The notes below the pieces were generated by a model, which was given only the letters and a program-made list of their open reading frames with translations, was not told the DNA's origin and made no database searches. From Flavipsychrobacter stenotrophus (lineage in GTDB: Bacteria; Bacteroidota; Bacteroidia; Chitinophagales; Chitinophagaceae), in the NCBI GenBank assembly GCA_947371715.1, contig CANBQQ010000166.1, positions 1-7,079 on the forward strand: DNA of 7,079 nt. Reading direction: 5' to 3'. Numbering within the stretch: position 1 is the stretch's first letter; each line of letters starts with the position of its first letter. Shown piece by piece: positions 1-6,513 of this stretch. The position numbers and the translations under genes were made by a program.

Positions 1-680
1 AAGGTATCCGCGCCCGCAAGCACATCACACTCGATGAAATTGGTCGTCGTCTGGCATTGGGTAGCTTTAAGGAACTGGGTATCATCATCAAGGGTGACTT
101 CGATGGTTCTGTGGAAGCGCTTAGTGACTCATTGCAGAAACTGGCTACAGAAGAAGTAGCGGTAAATATAGTACACAAGGGTGTGGGCCAGATCACCGAG
201 TCAGATGTATTGCTGGCTACGGCGTCAGATGCGATCATCCTCGGGTTCCAGGTGCGTCCGTCTTTACAGGCTGCAAGGCTTGCAGAGCAGGAGAACATCG
301 AGATCCGTACGTACTCCATCATCTACGATGCTATCGAAGAGATCAAGAGCGCCATGGAAGGCTTGCTTGAGCCTAAGGTAGAGAAGAAGACCACAAGTAA
401 CGTAGAAGTACGTGAAGTGTTCAAGATAGGTGGTATCGGAACGATCGCAGGTTGTTATGTACTGGATGGTAAGATCGCACGTAATTCTAAGATCAACCTC
501 GTAAGAGACGGTATCGTGGTATTCACAGGTGAGCTGTCTTCACTGAAACGCTTTAAGGATGACGTGAAGGAAGTAGCTACCGGTTATGAGTGCGGTATAA
601 TGGTCAAGAACTACTCCGATATCCGTACGGGCGATATTATAGAAAGCTTTGAAGAGGTAGAAGTAAAACGTACCTTATAA
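1..680 (+). CDS. infB: Translation initiation factor IF-2, C-terminal part (5' truncated)
   Basis: IF-2 is the cytosolic GTPase that brings initiator fMet-tRNA to the 30S subunit and promotes 70S joining. Only the last 226 or so residues are present. The frame is open from base 3, so the gene enters from the left and the in-frame TTG at 57 is an internal leucine codon, not a start. The GTP-binding G domain lies outside the window. Visible here are domain III (early motifs GDFDGSVEAL and HKGVGQITESDV, then FQVRP), the long helix linker (YDAIEEIKSAMEGLL) and the C2 domain that binds fMet-tRNA (GTIAGCYVLDGKI, GELSSLKRFKDDVKEV, ECGIMVKNYSDIRTGDIIE). These match the well-known E. coli IF-2 C-terminus closely from memory. 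The stop is TAA at 678-680, followed at once by a strong terminator, so nothing downstream is cotranscribed. Identity is essentially certain. Confidence 0.97.
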   Translation, partial: GIRARKHITLDEIGRRLALGSFKELGIIIKGDFDGSVEALSDSLQKLATEEVAVNIVHKGVGQITESDVLLATASDAIILGFQVRPSLQAARLAEQENIEIRTYSIIYDAIEEIKSAMEGLLEPKVEKKTTSNVEVREVFKIGGIGTIAGCYVLDGKIARNSKINLVRDGIVVFTGELSSLKRFKDDVKEVATGYECGIMVKNYSDIRTGDIIESFEEVEVKRTL

Positions 681-695
681 TCAATAAAGAATTAG

Positions 696-737
696 AATAA
701 GAAACCCCGCAGTTTAATAACTGCGGGGTTTCTTATT
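696..737 (+). terminator. Intrinsic terminator after infB, probably bidirectional
   Basis: Bases 696-714 and 719-737 are perfect inverted repeats: a 19-bp stem with a 4-base TAAT loop. The GC-rich centre (ACCCCGCAGT paired with ACTGCGGGGT) is flanked by A-rich sequence on the left arm and T-rich sequence on the right arm. It starts 16 bases after the infB stop codon. The A/T flanks on both sides mean it could also stop transcription arriving from the minus-strand operon ending at 1062, though that is 325 bases away. The structure is directly visible; the function is inferred. Confidence 0.93.
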
Positions 738-740
738 ATT

Positions 741-1061
741 GGGGGGATTTGTTTTCACTAAAGAACACTTGTAATAGTTCCTGCAATCCGTTGGGGACAC
801 TATAGAGTACGGTCATTTGAATGAAGTTTGCCTAACCAGACATCCGATACCTTCAGCATCGTTTCCAAAATTGTATCTCATTTTACTATAGACATCTGAT
901 GCCTTCGGCATCATGACATGGTATTAGCGCCTTAACTTACAGACCGGTGCCCTACGGGGTGCTGTATTGGTGGTGCTTGTTGGCTACAAATCTTTTGCTT
1001 CTAACCGCGCAATTGCATGTAAAGTGCAGACCTTAGAAGTAAAAAACGGAGGATATGCAGA
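741..1061. other. Convergent intergenic region, apparently non-coding
   Basis: This stretch lies between the infB terminator and the 3' end of the minus-strand operon, so both neighbours point into it. I see no convincing reading frame: the ATG at 821 runs only four codons before a stop. There is no tRNA or other recognisable RNA fold. No T-rich hairpin terminator is evident just beyond the minus-strand stop at 1062. The distinctive content is the set of hairpin-bearing repeats at 838-962, described separately. The rest (741-837 and 963-1061) holds nothing I can name. Confidence 0.6.
838..962. repeat. Three diverged hairpin-bearing repeats, period about 51-52 bases
   Basis: Three related segments begin with AGAC at 838, 890 and 941. 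The first two (838-861 and 890-913) agree at about 20 of 24 bases. The third (941-962) shares the leading AGAC and a G-C-rich centre built on CCTACGG instead of CCTTCGG. In the second copy TGATGCC and GGCATCA form a perfect 7-bp stem with a 3-base loop. The stems of the first and third copies are imperfect. Each copy is preceded by a similar CTA- or CTTA-containing lead (832, 886 and 936). The spacer sequences between the hairpins are much less conserved. This looks like a degenerate array of a dispersed palindromic repeat of a kind common between Bacteroidota genes. That family assignment is from memory and unverified. Confidence 0.6.
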
Positions 1062-2267
1062 CTAGAAAACTTTCAGTGTAATGCCCGGGAATATTTGTTT
1101 GAAGTTGTCGGTGGCAATGATCTCCGGGGAGATGGTGACGCTCTGGAATAGTTTGAAGTTCATGTATGCCTTTATGGTTGTGTTTTTGAAGTAGTTGCCC
1201 TTAGATACAACAAGATATCCCAGCCCTATGTCGAATTTTGAGGTTTTTAGTCCCATAGGTTCTGCCCCGCCATCGCCACCGAATTGAGCATTAAGAAATA
1301 CGTTGGTGTTAGTAATGTAATCTCCGTTTGCATTCTTCTCAAAAAGAAAATAGGGCGAGAGATAAGCTCCAAAATAGTTATATCCATCAAGGTTGTATTT
1401 TTTGAAACTTCTAACTATCTGTATGCCAATATCTGCGCAGGGAGCTATAGTATTGCGTATGAGCCCCACTCCGATGTTGAAATCCAGTGTAAGATAATCG
1501 TTTCTTTTCTTGGTATAAAAGTCGAGGTCATTGTTCAGGATGCCGAGGTAAATATGAAATCGCGGCAGATACTTTTTGTCGCCAATCTGGTATGGTTTAT
1601 ACATGGTAGTTGCAAACCAGTTGCGGCCACCGGATGTGTCGGCATAATGCAGCCTTGCTTGTTTTGTTTGCCTGAGTGTATCTATTGCCTGCTGAATAAC
1701 TGCCTGCTCTGCGATGATGTTATTTATATCGCTGTAATTATTCAATATAAATGTGGCCTGAATAGCGCGAGGTTCATAAAAGGACTTGTGCATGGTCACT
1801 TTTTTGAGTATTATAAGTCGTACTGTATCTGACTCCAGCTTTAGCATGGAAACCTTGTTGCCACTGCCATTGCTCAAGTAGCTGTCACCATCAGCGGCAT
1901 ACTTTTTAAATCTTATTTTTCTTGTGTCTGAGTTCTCGTCGATCACGAAGTCTATGCGAACATGCGCTGTGCCGAGATTGTTAAGCGAGTCTTGATAAAA
2001 GGATATTGCATCTTTAAAGCGGATGAGCAGGCTGTCCATTGGGCGGAAATAATTGTAGTCTGATGTTTGATTGATGTCAAGGATCATTTTGCTACCATAT
2101 TTCAATTCTACTATGTCGCGGAAGCGGATGTTCCAATCGGTGCAGGGTTCAAACACTCTTTGGGTTTTTGTGCGGTCTAATAGCGTGTTGTGGTTTTTAG
2201 TCTGGGCAAATAGCGCGCCCTGCAGGCCTATAATGATAAGCACTGTACATAAGGTTAGTTTTCTCAT
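1062..2267 (-). CDS. Exported protein of unknown function with predicted outer-membrane beta-barrel C-terminus
   Basis: I do not recognise this 401-residue protein. Residues 1-21 form a signal peptide (basic MRK, hydrophobic core, ALFA before Q22), so it is exported. Residues 22 to about 170 form a mixed periplasmic-type region with beta-strand patterning (HVRIDFVIDE, VRLIILKKV). Residues 175-205 look helical and possibly coiled (INNIIAEQAVIQQAIDTL). From about residue 225 to the end, alternating hydrophobic and polar strands rich in aromatic residues (LDFNIGVGLI, YFGAYLSPYFLFE, KFDIGLGYLVV, IKAYMNFKLF) end in a terminal phenylalanine, the usual signature of an outer-membrane barrel. The barrel would be small, about 8 to 10 strands. 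It is the last gene of the sigma/anti-sigma operon, 16 bases after the preceding stop, so it may be a sensor or target of that regulon. The ATG start is supported by the signal peptide; no clear Shine-Dalgarno sequence precedes it. Confidence 0.85.
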   Translation of the reverse strand: MRKLTLCTVLIIIGLQGALFAQTKNHNTLLDRTKTQRVFEPCTDWNIRFRDIVELKYGSKMILDINQTSDYNYFRPMDSLLIRFKDAISFYQDSLNNLGTAHVRIDFVIDENSDTRKIRFKKYAADGDSYLSNGSGNKVSMLKLESDTVRLIILKKVTMHKSFYEPRAIQATFILNNYSDINNIIAEQAVIQQAIDTLRQTKQARLHYADTSGGRNWFATTMYKPYQIGDKKYLPRFHIYLGILNNDLDFYTKKRNDYLTLDFNIGVGLIRNTIAPCADIGIQIVRSFKKYNLDGYNYFGAYLSPYFLFEKNANGDYITNTNVFLNAQFGGDGGAEPMGLKTSKFDIGLGYLVVSKGNYFKNTTIKAYMNFKLFQSVTISPEIIATDNFKQIFPGITLKVF

Positions 2268-2283
2268 TGGTTATTGTTTTTTG

Positions 2284-3048
2284 TTAGAGGTTAATTCTAA
2301 AGAAAGTACGTGGTTGGTCGTTAGGCTGGCGGTCTGAAGGGCGGCGGAATAGCGGGAAATGAACGGCAGTATTGTTTTGTATTTCCCGGAGATAATCGTC
2401 CTGGTTTATTGGTTTCAGCAGGTTGTTGATGTGTACCACTTTCATCTTAAACATAACGTGCGGATGCGGAATGTCTTTGTCTGCAAATTCATAAACAGGT
2501 GCAGGTTCTTTTCCTAACTCGTTGATGTGTACCACCTTCATAACAGGCCCGGGAGTGGGTGCGGGAGGCGGTACTAAGTCGGTTGTTGGTTGTGGCACCT
2601 GTACGATAGGTTGTGGGCCCGGCGATATGGGGTGGGGTGCCGATGGTTTTATATGATGGGGTTTTACAGGGGCTGAGGAGATTGAGTTTTGTGAGTGGAA
2701 GCTGTCAGTTATAGATCTATGGTCCTGCCCGATGCGGATGTCGTGGTTCGGCAAGCTCACCATGACATCAGGGTTAGTGGCGCGGTTTGGGAGTGTCGCC
2801 ATAACATCAGAGGAAGCAGTGTTTTGTTTTGGTTGCAGGTACATGATAGCTATGGTGATAATACCCAATACCAGTGCGGCAACTGCTGCAAGACGGAATA
2901 TAGCTAATGGCTTGCGGACGGGTTTTGCATCAAGCCTTGCCTGTAGCTTATCCCATGCATCTTCGTGGCCGAACACTATGCCTGCCTGCAGTGTGGTGAG
3001 TGACTCTATCTTTTGTTTTACCTGTTCTTCTGTGGTGTTACTGTTCAT
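2284..3048 (-). CDS. Putative single-pass anti-sigma factor with proline-rich periplasmic region
   Basis: This 254-residue membrane protein has a short charged cytosolic head (residues 1-50, including HEDAWDKLQARLD), one transmembrane helix (about 51-71, LAAVAALVLGIITIAIMYL) and a long periplasmic tail. The tail is proline- and histidine-rich from about 122 to 169, the composition of an extended spacer crossing the peptidoglycan. It then carries the motif MKVVHIN twice (170-176 and 202-208). Position, topology and the 11-base overlap with the ECF sigma gene suggest it is the cognate anti-sigma factor, sequestering sigma with its cytosolic head. I see no zinc-binding HxxxCxxC motif and no clear FecR-type domain, so the call rests on context. 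Oddities are a 33-bp palindrome in frame at residues 94-104 and a decayed copy at 81-91. The ATG at 3048 lies inside the sigma gene's last codons (ATGAACAGTAA), indicating translational coupling. Confidence 0.75.
   Translation of the reverse strand: MNSNTTEEQVKQKIESLTTLQAGIVFGHEDAWDKLQARLDAKPVRKPLAIFRLAAVAALVLGIITIAIMYLQPKQNTASSDVMATLPNRATNPDVMVSLPNHDIRIGQDHRSITDSFHSQNSISSAPVKPHHIKPSAPHPISPGPQPIVQVPQPTTDLVPPPAPTPGPVMKVVHINELGKEPAPVYEFADKDIPHPHVMFKMKVVHINNLLKPINQDDYLREIQNNTAVHFPLFRRPSDRQPNDQPRTFFRINL
2425..2541 (-). repeat. Near-identical 21-base repeats encoding MKVVHIN twice
   Basis: Bases 2425-2445 and 2521-2541 match at 20 of 21 positions; the only difference is a synonymous change. On the coding strand both give MKVVHIN, at residues 202-208 and 170-176, 32 codons apart. 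Sequence between and after the copies is only weakly similar. Near identity even at third positions suggests either recent duplication or selection on the DNA itself. Confidence 0.8.
2737..2769. repeat. REP-like imperfect palindrome inside the anti-sigma gene
   Basis: The 11-base arms GATGTCGTGGT (2737-2747) and ACCATGACATC (2759-2769) pair with a single G-T wobble around an 11-base centre, TCGGCAAGCTC. On the coding strand it is exactly 11 codons, reading DVMVSLPNHDI (residues 94-104). Its GAGCTTGCCGAAC core resembles dispersed palindromic repeats I recall from Bacteroidota genomes; this was not verified here. Pairing and coordinates are directly visible; the mobile-repeat origin is inference. 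Confidence 0.6.
2776..2808. repeat. Decayed second copy of the palindromic unit
   Basis: Read on the minus strand from 2808, this segment encodes DVMATLPNRAT (residues 81-91). It aligns without gaps to the adjacent palindrome (DVMVSLPNHDI), offset by 39 bases or 13 codons, with roughly two thirds of bases identical. The arms no longer pair. It looks like an older or diverged copy of the same unit, or a protein-level repeat later sharpened in the other copy. Confidence 0.45.
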
Positions 3049-3580
3049 AGTAGCATCCGTTTTGTTTGATCAGCTGCTGCAATATCGCGCGCCCCTTGTT
3101 TAACTGTGATTTTGATGTGCCCTCTGTAATGCCCAGCATAGCGGCTATCTCTTTATGTCCGTAACCCTCTATAACAAAGAGGTTGAAGACAGTGCGGTAA
3201 CCATCGGGCAGGGCAGTGACCATCTTTAAGATCTCCCCGGCATTAATGTTGTTTAGCGAGCCGCCATCTACCGGGATATCCCCTGCATATTCTTCTTCAA
3301 CCAGCCTCAGCGTGCCATTCTTACGAAGAAACATCAGGCATTCATTGACCATTATCTTCTTAAGCCAAGCCACCAGGCTACCCTTGCCTGAGTATACAAA
3401 CCGATCTATAGAGCGGAAGAAGCTAAAGAAGCCATTGAGCATGAGTTCTTCTGCATCGGGTAGGTTCTTTACATAGCGTACACATACCATGAGCATACCA
3501 TCGGAGTAGGCATCGTACAGGAACTTTTGTGAGATCCTGTCTTGTTTTTTACATCCTTGTATGGCCTTTTCTTCGGTCAT
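3038..3580 (-). CDS. RNA polymerase ECF-family sigma factor
   Basis: This 180-residue protein is a group IV (extracytoplasmic function) sigma factor, which directs RNA polymerase to a small regulon when released from its anti-sigma partner. Residues 17-88 are region 2, which contacts core polymerase and the -10 element (FLYDAYSDGMLMVCVRYVKN, DAEELMLNGFFSFFRSIDRF, WLKKIMVNECLMFLRK). A short linker follows at about 89-116. Residues 117-172 are region 4, with the -35-binding helix-turn-helix (LPDGYRTVFNLFVIEGYGHK, EIAAMLGITEGTSKSQLNKG). No region 1 or 3 and no C-terminal extension are present, as normal for the family. The EGTSKSQL turn and LNKGR ending are common in Bacteroidota ECF factors. 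It is the first gene of a minus-strand operon, overlaps the anti-sigma gene by 11 bases, and is divergent from a TonB-dependent receptor that it may control. ECF factors usually activate their own operon. Confidence 0.95.
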   Translation of the reverse strand: MTEEKAIQGCKKQDRISQKFLYDAYSDGMLMVCVRYVKNLPDAEELMLNGFFSFFRSIDRFVYSGKGSLVAWLKKIMVNECLMFLRKNGTLRLVEEEYAGDIPVDGGSLNNINAGEILKMVTALPDGYRTVFNLFVIEGYGHKEIAAMLGITEGTSKSQLNKGRAILQQLIKQNGCYYEQ

Positions 3581-3763
3581 GTAAAGTGGTGTGTTGGTGT
3601 GGTTGCGTATAGTAAGATATGCAGAAGGGAGGGAAAAGGTTGCCTGTGGGATGAAAAAAGTTGCAGGGAATGTTTATGTGGGTAATAAGGGTTTTCGTCG
3701 CAACATTCGGGGAGATGGCATCATTGACCAGTAGAATGTAACCGGGGAAATAGAATTTGCAGA
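3581..3763. promoter_or_regulatory. Divergent intergenic region that should hold promoters for both operons
   Basis: These 183 bases separate the starts of the sigma gene (minus strand) and the receptor gene (plus strand), so both promoters should lie here. On the minus strand, a GCAACCTTTT element (3643-3634) is followed about 12 bases later by CATATC (3621-3616), loosely recalling an ECF -35 AAC / -10 layout. On the plus strand, TAGAATTTG at 3751-3759 resembles the Bacteroidota -7 box TAnnTTTG but with one extra base. Neither is a clean match. No terminator or operator repeat is evident. Confidence 0.45.
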
Positions 3764-6511
3764 GTGAAGAAAAATATGATGCGGATAATATATACACTGA
3801 TACTTGTGCTGCTGGCTGGCAATGCAGGAGCGCAGATATTCAAGAAGCAGGAGAAAAAACTGCCCACCGCGCTCGATAAAATTTACATCAATGAACATTT
3901 CAGAACTGAAACACTGGATAGTGTATATAAGCTGCTGCACGAAAAGTACGGGCTGAATATAGTATATGATACCGCCTATTGCCGGACGCTGCTGTTTTCT
4001 TATTGGTACCTGGGGACCGCGGTGCCACTGGCTATGGACATAACCACGAGGGGCAATGATCTTTCGTGCAAAATAGATAGTACACTTACCATAAAAGTAA
4101 AGGCAAAGCATAAGCACATAATATTGCCCAATAAGGCAAGGGCTGAAGACAATAGTACGCATACTACAGCCCTTTCTATTGATAAAGGATTTACGCTGCA
4201 CGGACATGTAGTTGATGACTCTACTAATGAGCCTCTTGGAGGTGCAATGGTGAATGTAGCGGGATCTGTATTTACCGCCATAACAGATGCCGACGGTGCT
4301 TACTCATTTCCGGATATGCCTTCAGATACCTCAACGATAAAGATAAGCGCCAGTGGCTACCTGCCGAGGGAAGTGTATCTGAATCCGGATATCAGCAAAA
4401 AGGACATTGCGGTGGGCCTGCAGCCCGCAGACAAAATTCTGAAGGAGGCAATAATTACCGCAAATAAAGTTAACCTGGTAAAGTTATCGGCACCCACGAT
4501 AAGCACAATAAAGCTAACGCCAGCCAAGCTGGCAGAGATACCTAATGTGGGGGAGAAGGATATTATGAGGACATTCCAGTTGATGCCGGGTATAAGCGCG
4601 GCAAATGAGTCTTCATCGGGGTTATATGTGCGTGGCGGTACGCCCGACCAGAATCTGGTGATGTATGATGGATTTACAGTGTATCAGGTAGATCACCTGT
4701 ATGGGTTCTTCAGTGCATTTAACGCCAATGCTGTAAAAGAGGTATCGTTGTATAAGGGTGGATTTGAAGCGAAGTATGGCGGAAGGTTATCGAGCGTAAC
4801 GGATATAACAGGCAAGGAAGGCAGCACCAAACAATTCAACATAGGAGGCGACCTGAGCCTGCTGAGCATAAACCTGTTCACTGAAATACCTATAACTGAC
4901 AATCTGTCGATGGTGGCCTCTGTGCGCAGATCGTGGAGAGGACCGATCTACAACTGGATCTTTAATTCATTCAACAGAAACACATCGACACAAACCAACA
5001 CAGGTGGCCCAGGAGGCTCTGATGGAGTAACAAAAGCCAAATCGTACTTCTACGATATAAATACCCGGCTGACCCTTAGGGCGTCTAAAAATGATGTCTT
5101 TACCTATAGTTTTTTTAACGGAACAGATGATCTCAATAATAGCTTTTCAATAGATGCACCTCCCTTTCTTGCCAGTTTGGGGATATCGCTGAATTTTGGC
5201 ACTACAGATGTGACCAACTACAGCAATACGGGTATGAGTACCGGCTGGCAACGCAAGTGGGGTAAGCGTATGACCAGCAATACTGTTGCCAGCTACAGTA
5301 ACTATGAAAGCAGCAGAGACAGAGTAACCACCGGAAGCGTAGGCAGGCCAGGTGATACTACCAATACAGTAACCGGTGTATTTGAACGTAATAAACTGAA
5401 AGATCTGAGTCTGAGAACGGATTTTTTATGGTCGATCGCTAAATGGAATCAGCTGGGGTTTGGTGCATTTGGTACGAATTATGATATAACCTACACGTAT
5501 TCTAACAATGACTCGGCGCTGCTGCTGGATAAAAAGAATACGGGGCAGTTGGCTGGCGTGTATCTGCAAGACAAGGTGAGTATACTCAAAGACAAAATAG
5601 TACTAACGCCGGGTATAAGGGTGAGCTATTTTGACGTAACACAAAAGACCTATACAGAGCCCCGGCTGGCATTGAACTACCAGGTAGCGCCTAAGATATC
5701 TTTCAAAGCCGCTTATGGGCAATACTATCAGTTTGCCAACAGAATTACAAGAGAAGATATATCGGCAGGTAGCAGCCAGTTCTGGGTGCTTGCCGATGGG
5801 AAGAGTGTACCTGTGAGCAGCGCCATACACTATATAAGCGGGCTGAGCTATGAAACCAATAATTACCTCTTTAGTGTGGAGGCATACTACAAGAAGCTGG
5901 ATAATATAAGCCAGTACACCGAAAGGTATACGGCAGATGTAAACAGCATTAACTATAGCAGTAATTTTTATACGGGTTCGGGGCATTCAAGAGGGATAGA
6001 GTTTATGGCGCAGAAATCGGCCGGTAAATTTACCGGGTGGGTGAGTTATACCCTGGCGAAGACAATGAACAATTTTGCGGTATACTCGGCGACAGACTAC
6101 CCTGCAGATCAGGATGTGAACCATGAGTTTAAGGCAGTAGGTATGTATAAGTATAAGCATTGGGATTTTGCAGCTACCTGGATATACGCCAGCGGGAAGC
6201 CTTACACCGCGCCCGGTGGCACTTACAGCGTAACACTGCTGGATGGAACAACACAGAACTACTTTACGGTCACCTCTAAAAATTCGCTGAGGCTACCTGA
6301 CTATCACAGAATGGATGTATCTGTAAACTACCATTTTTATAATGAAGCAAAGAAAGATATTGGTTATATAGGCTTGTCTCTATTTAATGTATATGCCCGC
6401 AATAATGTATGGTACAAACAATACACTGTAGTAGATAATAAGGTGGTAGTTACCAATGTGAACTACCTGAGCTTCACCCCTAATCTTACTCTGTCACTTA
6501 AATTGAGATAA
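3764..6511 (+). CDS. TonB-dependent outer-membrane receptor with STN-like and carboxypeptidase-regulatory-like N-terminal domains
   Basis: This 915-residue protein imports an unidentified ligand across the outer membrane using TonB-ExbB-ExbD energy. Order of parts: signal peptide 1-23 (MKKN, hydrophobic core, AGA before Q24); STN-like secretin/TonB short domain about 37-113 (helix LDSVYKLLHEKYGLNIVYD); linker; carboxypeptidase-regulatory-like beta-sandwich about 141-220 (GHVVDDSTNEPLGGAMVNV, TDADGAYSFPDMP); plug about 236-350 (LYVRGGTPDQNLVMYDG, FEAKYGGRLSSV); then the beta-barrel to residue 915 (LSFTPNLTLSLKLR). The start is GTG at 3764, chosen for the basic MKKN leader; ATG at 3776 or 3779 would also leave a workable signal peptide. 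It is followed after two bases by a lipoprotein rather than SusD, arguing against a standard Sus-type glycan locus. The STN-like domain and the divergent sigma/anti-sigma genes suggest a signalling role as well as transport. Confidence 0.93.
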   Translation: MKKNMMRIIYTLILVLLAGNAGAQIFKKQEKKLPTALDKIYINEHFRTETLDSVYKLLHEKYGLNIVYDTAYCRTLLFSYWYLGTAVPLAMDITTRGNDLSCKIDSTLTIKVKAKHKHIILPNKARAEDNSTHTTALSIDKGFTLHGHVVDDSTNEPLGGAMVNVAGSVFTAITDADGAYSFPDMPSDTSTIKISASGYLPREVYLNPDISKKDIAVGLQPADKILKEAIITANKVNLVKLSAPTISTIKLTPAKLAEIPNVGEKDIMRTFQLMPGISAANESSSGLYVRGGTPDQNLVMYDGFTVYQVDHLYGFFSAFNANAVKEVSLYKGGFEAKYGGRLSSVTDITGKEGSTKQFNIGGDLSLLSINLFTEIPITDNLSMVASVRRSWRGPIYNWIFNSFNRNTSTQTNTGGPGGSDGVTKAKSYFYDINTRLTLRASKNDVFTYSFFNGTDDLNNSFSIDAPPFLASLGISLNFGTTDVTNYSNTGMSTGWQRKWGKRMTSNTVASYSNYESSRDRVTTGSVGRPGDTTNTVTGVFERNKLKDLSLRTDFLWSIAKWNQLGFGAFGTNYDITYTYSNNDSALLLDKKNTGQLAGVYLQDKVSILKDKIVLTPGIRVSYFDVTQKTYTEPRLALNYQVAPKISFKAAYGQYYQFANRITREDISAGSSQFWVLADGKSVPVSSAIHYISGLSYETNNYLFSVEAYYKKLDNISQYTERYTADVNSINYSSNFYTGSGHSRGIEFMAQKSAGKFTGWVSYTLAKTMNNFAVYSATDYPADQDVNHEFKAVGMYKYKHWDFAATWIYASGKPYTAPGGTYSVTLLDGTTQNYFTVTSKNSLRLPDYHRMDVSVNYHFYNEAKKDIGYIGLSLFNVYARNNVWYKQYTVVDNKVVVTNVNYLSFTPNLTLSLKLR

Positions 6512-6513
6512 GC

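Noticed and set aside
57..59. TTG as a possible start codon of a 207-residue protein
   Set aside because: The same frame is open upstream to base 3 and encodes typical IF-2 sequence, so this is an internal leucine codon of a gene entering from the left.
838..962. Possible CRISPR array
   Set aside because: There are only three degenerate units, the repeats are internally palindromic and differ from one another, and no cas genes are present.
998..1039. Inverted repeat CTTCTAA/TTAGAAG as a terminator for the minus-strand operon
   Set aside because: The stem is only 7 bp, A/T-rich, with a loop of nearly 30 bases and no T tract following on the minus strand.
1284..1832. 182-codon plus-strand reading frame opposite the 401-residue exported protein
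   Set aside because: It is antisense to a convincing signal-peptide and barrel-type gene and shows no recognisable domain; its composition looks like a shadow of the opposite strand.
2284..3048. Assignment of the membrane protein as FecR
   Set aside because: I cannot identify a FecR beta-domain or the typical DUF4974-like C-terminus; the extracytoplasmic part is Pro/His-rich with short repeats instead.
3674..4207. 177-codon minus-strand reading frame covering the receptor start and the divergent region
   Set aside because: It is antisense to the receptor's signal peptide and STN-like domain, has no family features, and would occlude the expected promoter region.
3764..6511. Assignment as SusC of a glycan-utilisation locus
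   Set aside because: No SusD gene follows and no carbohydrate-active enzyme is in the window; the downstream partner is a DUF4249-like lipoprotein.
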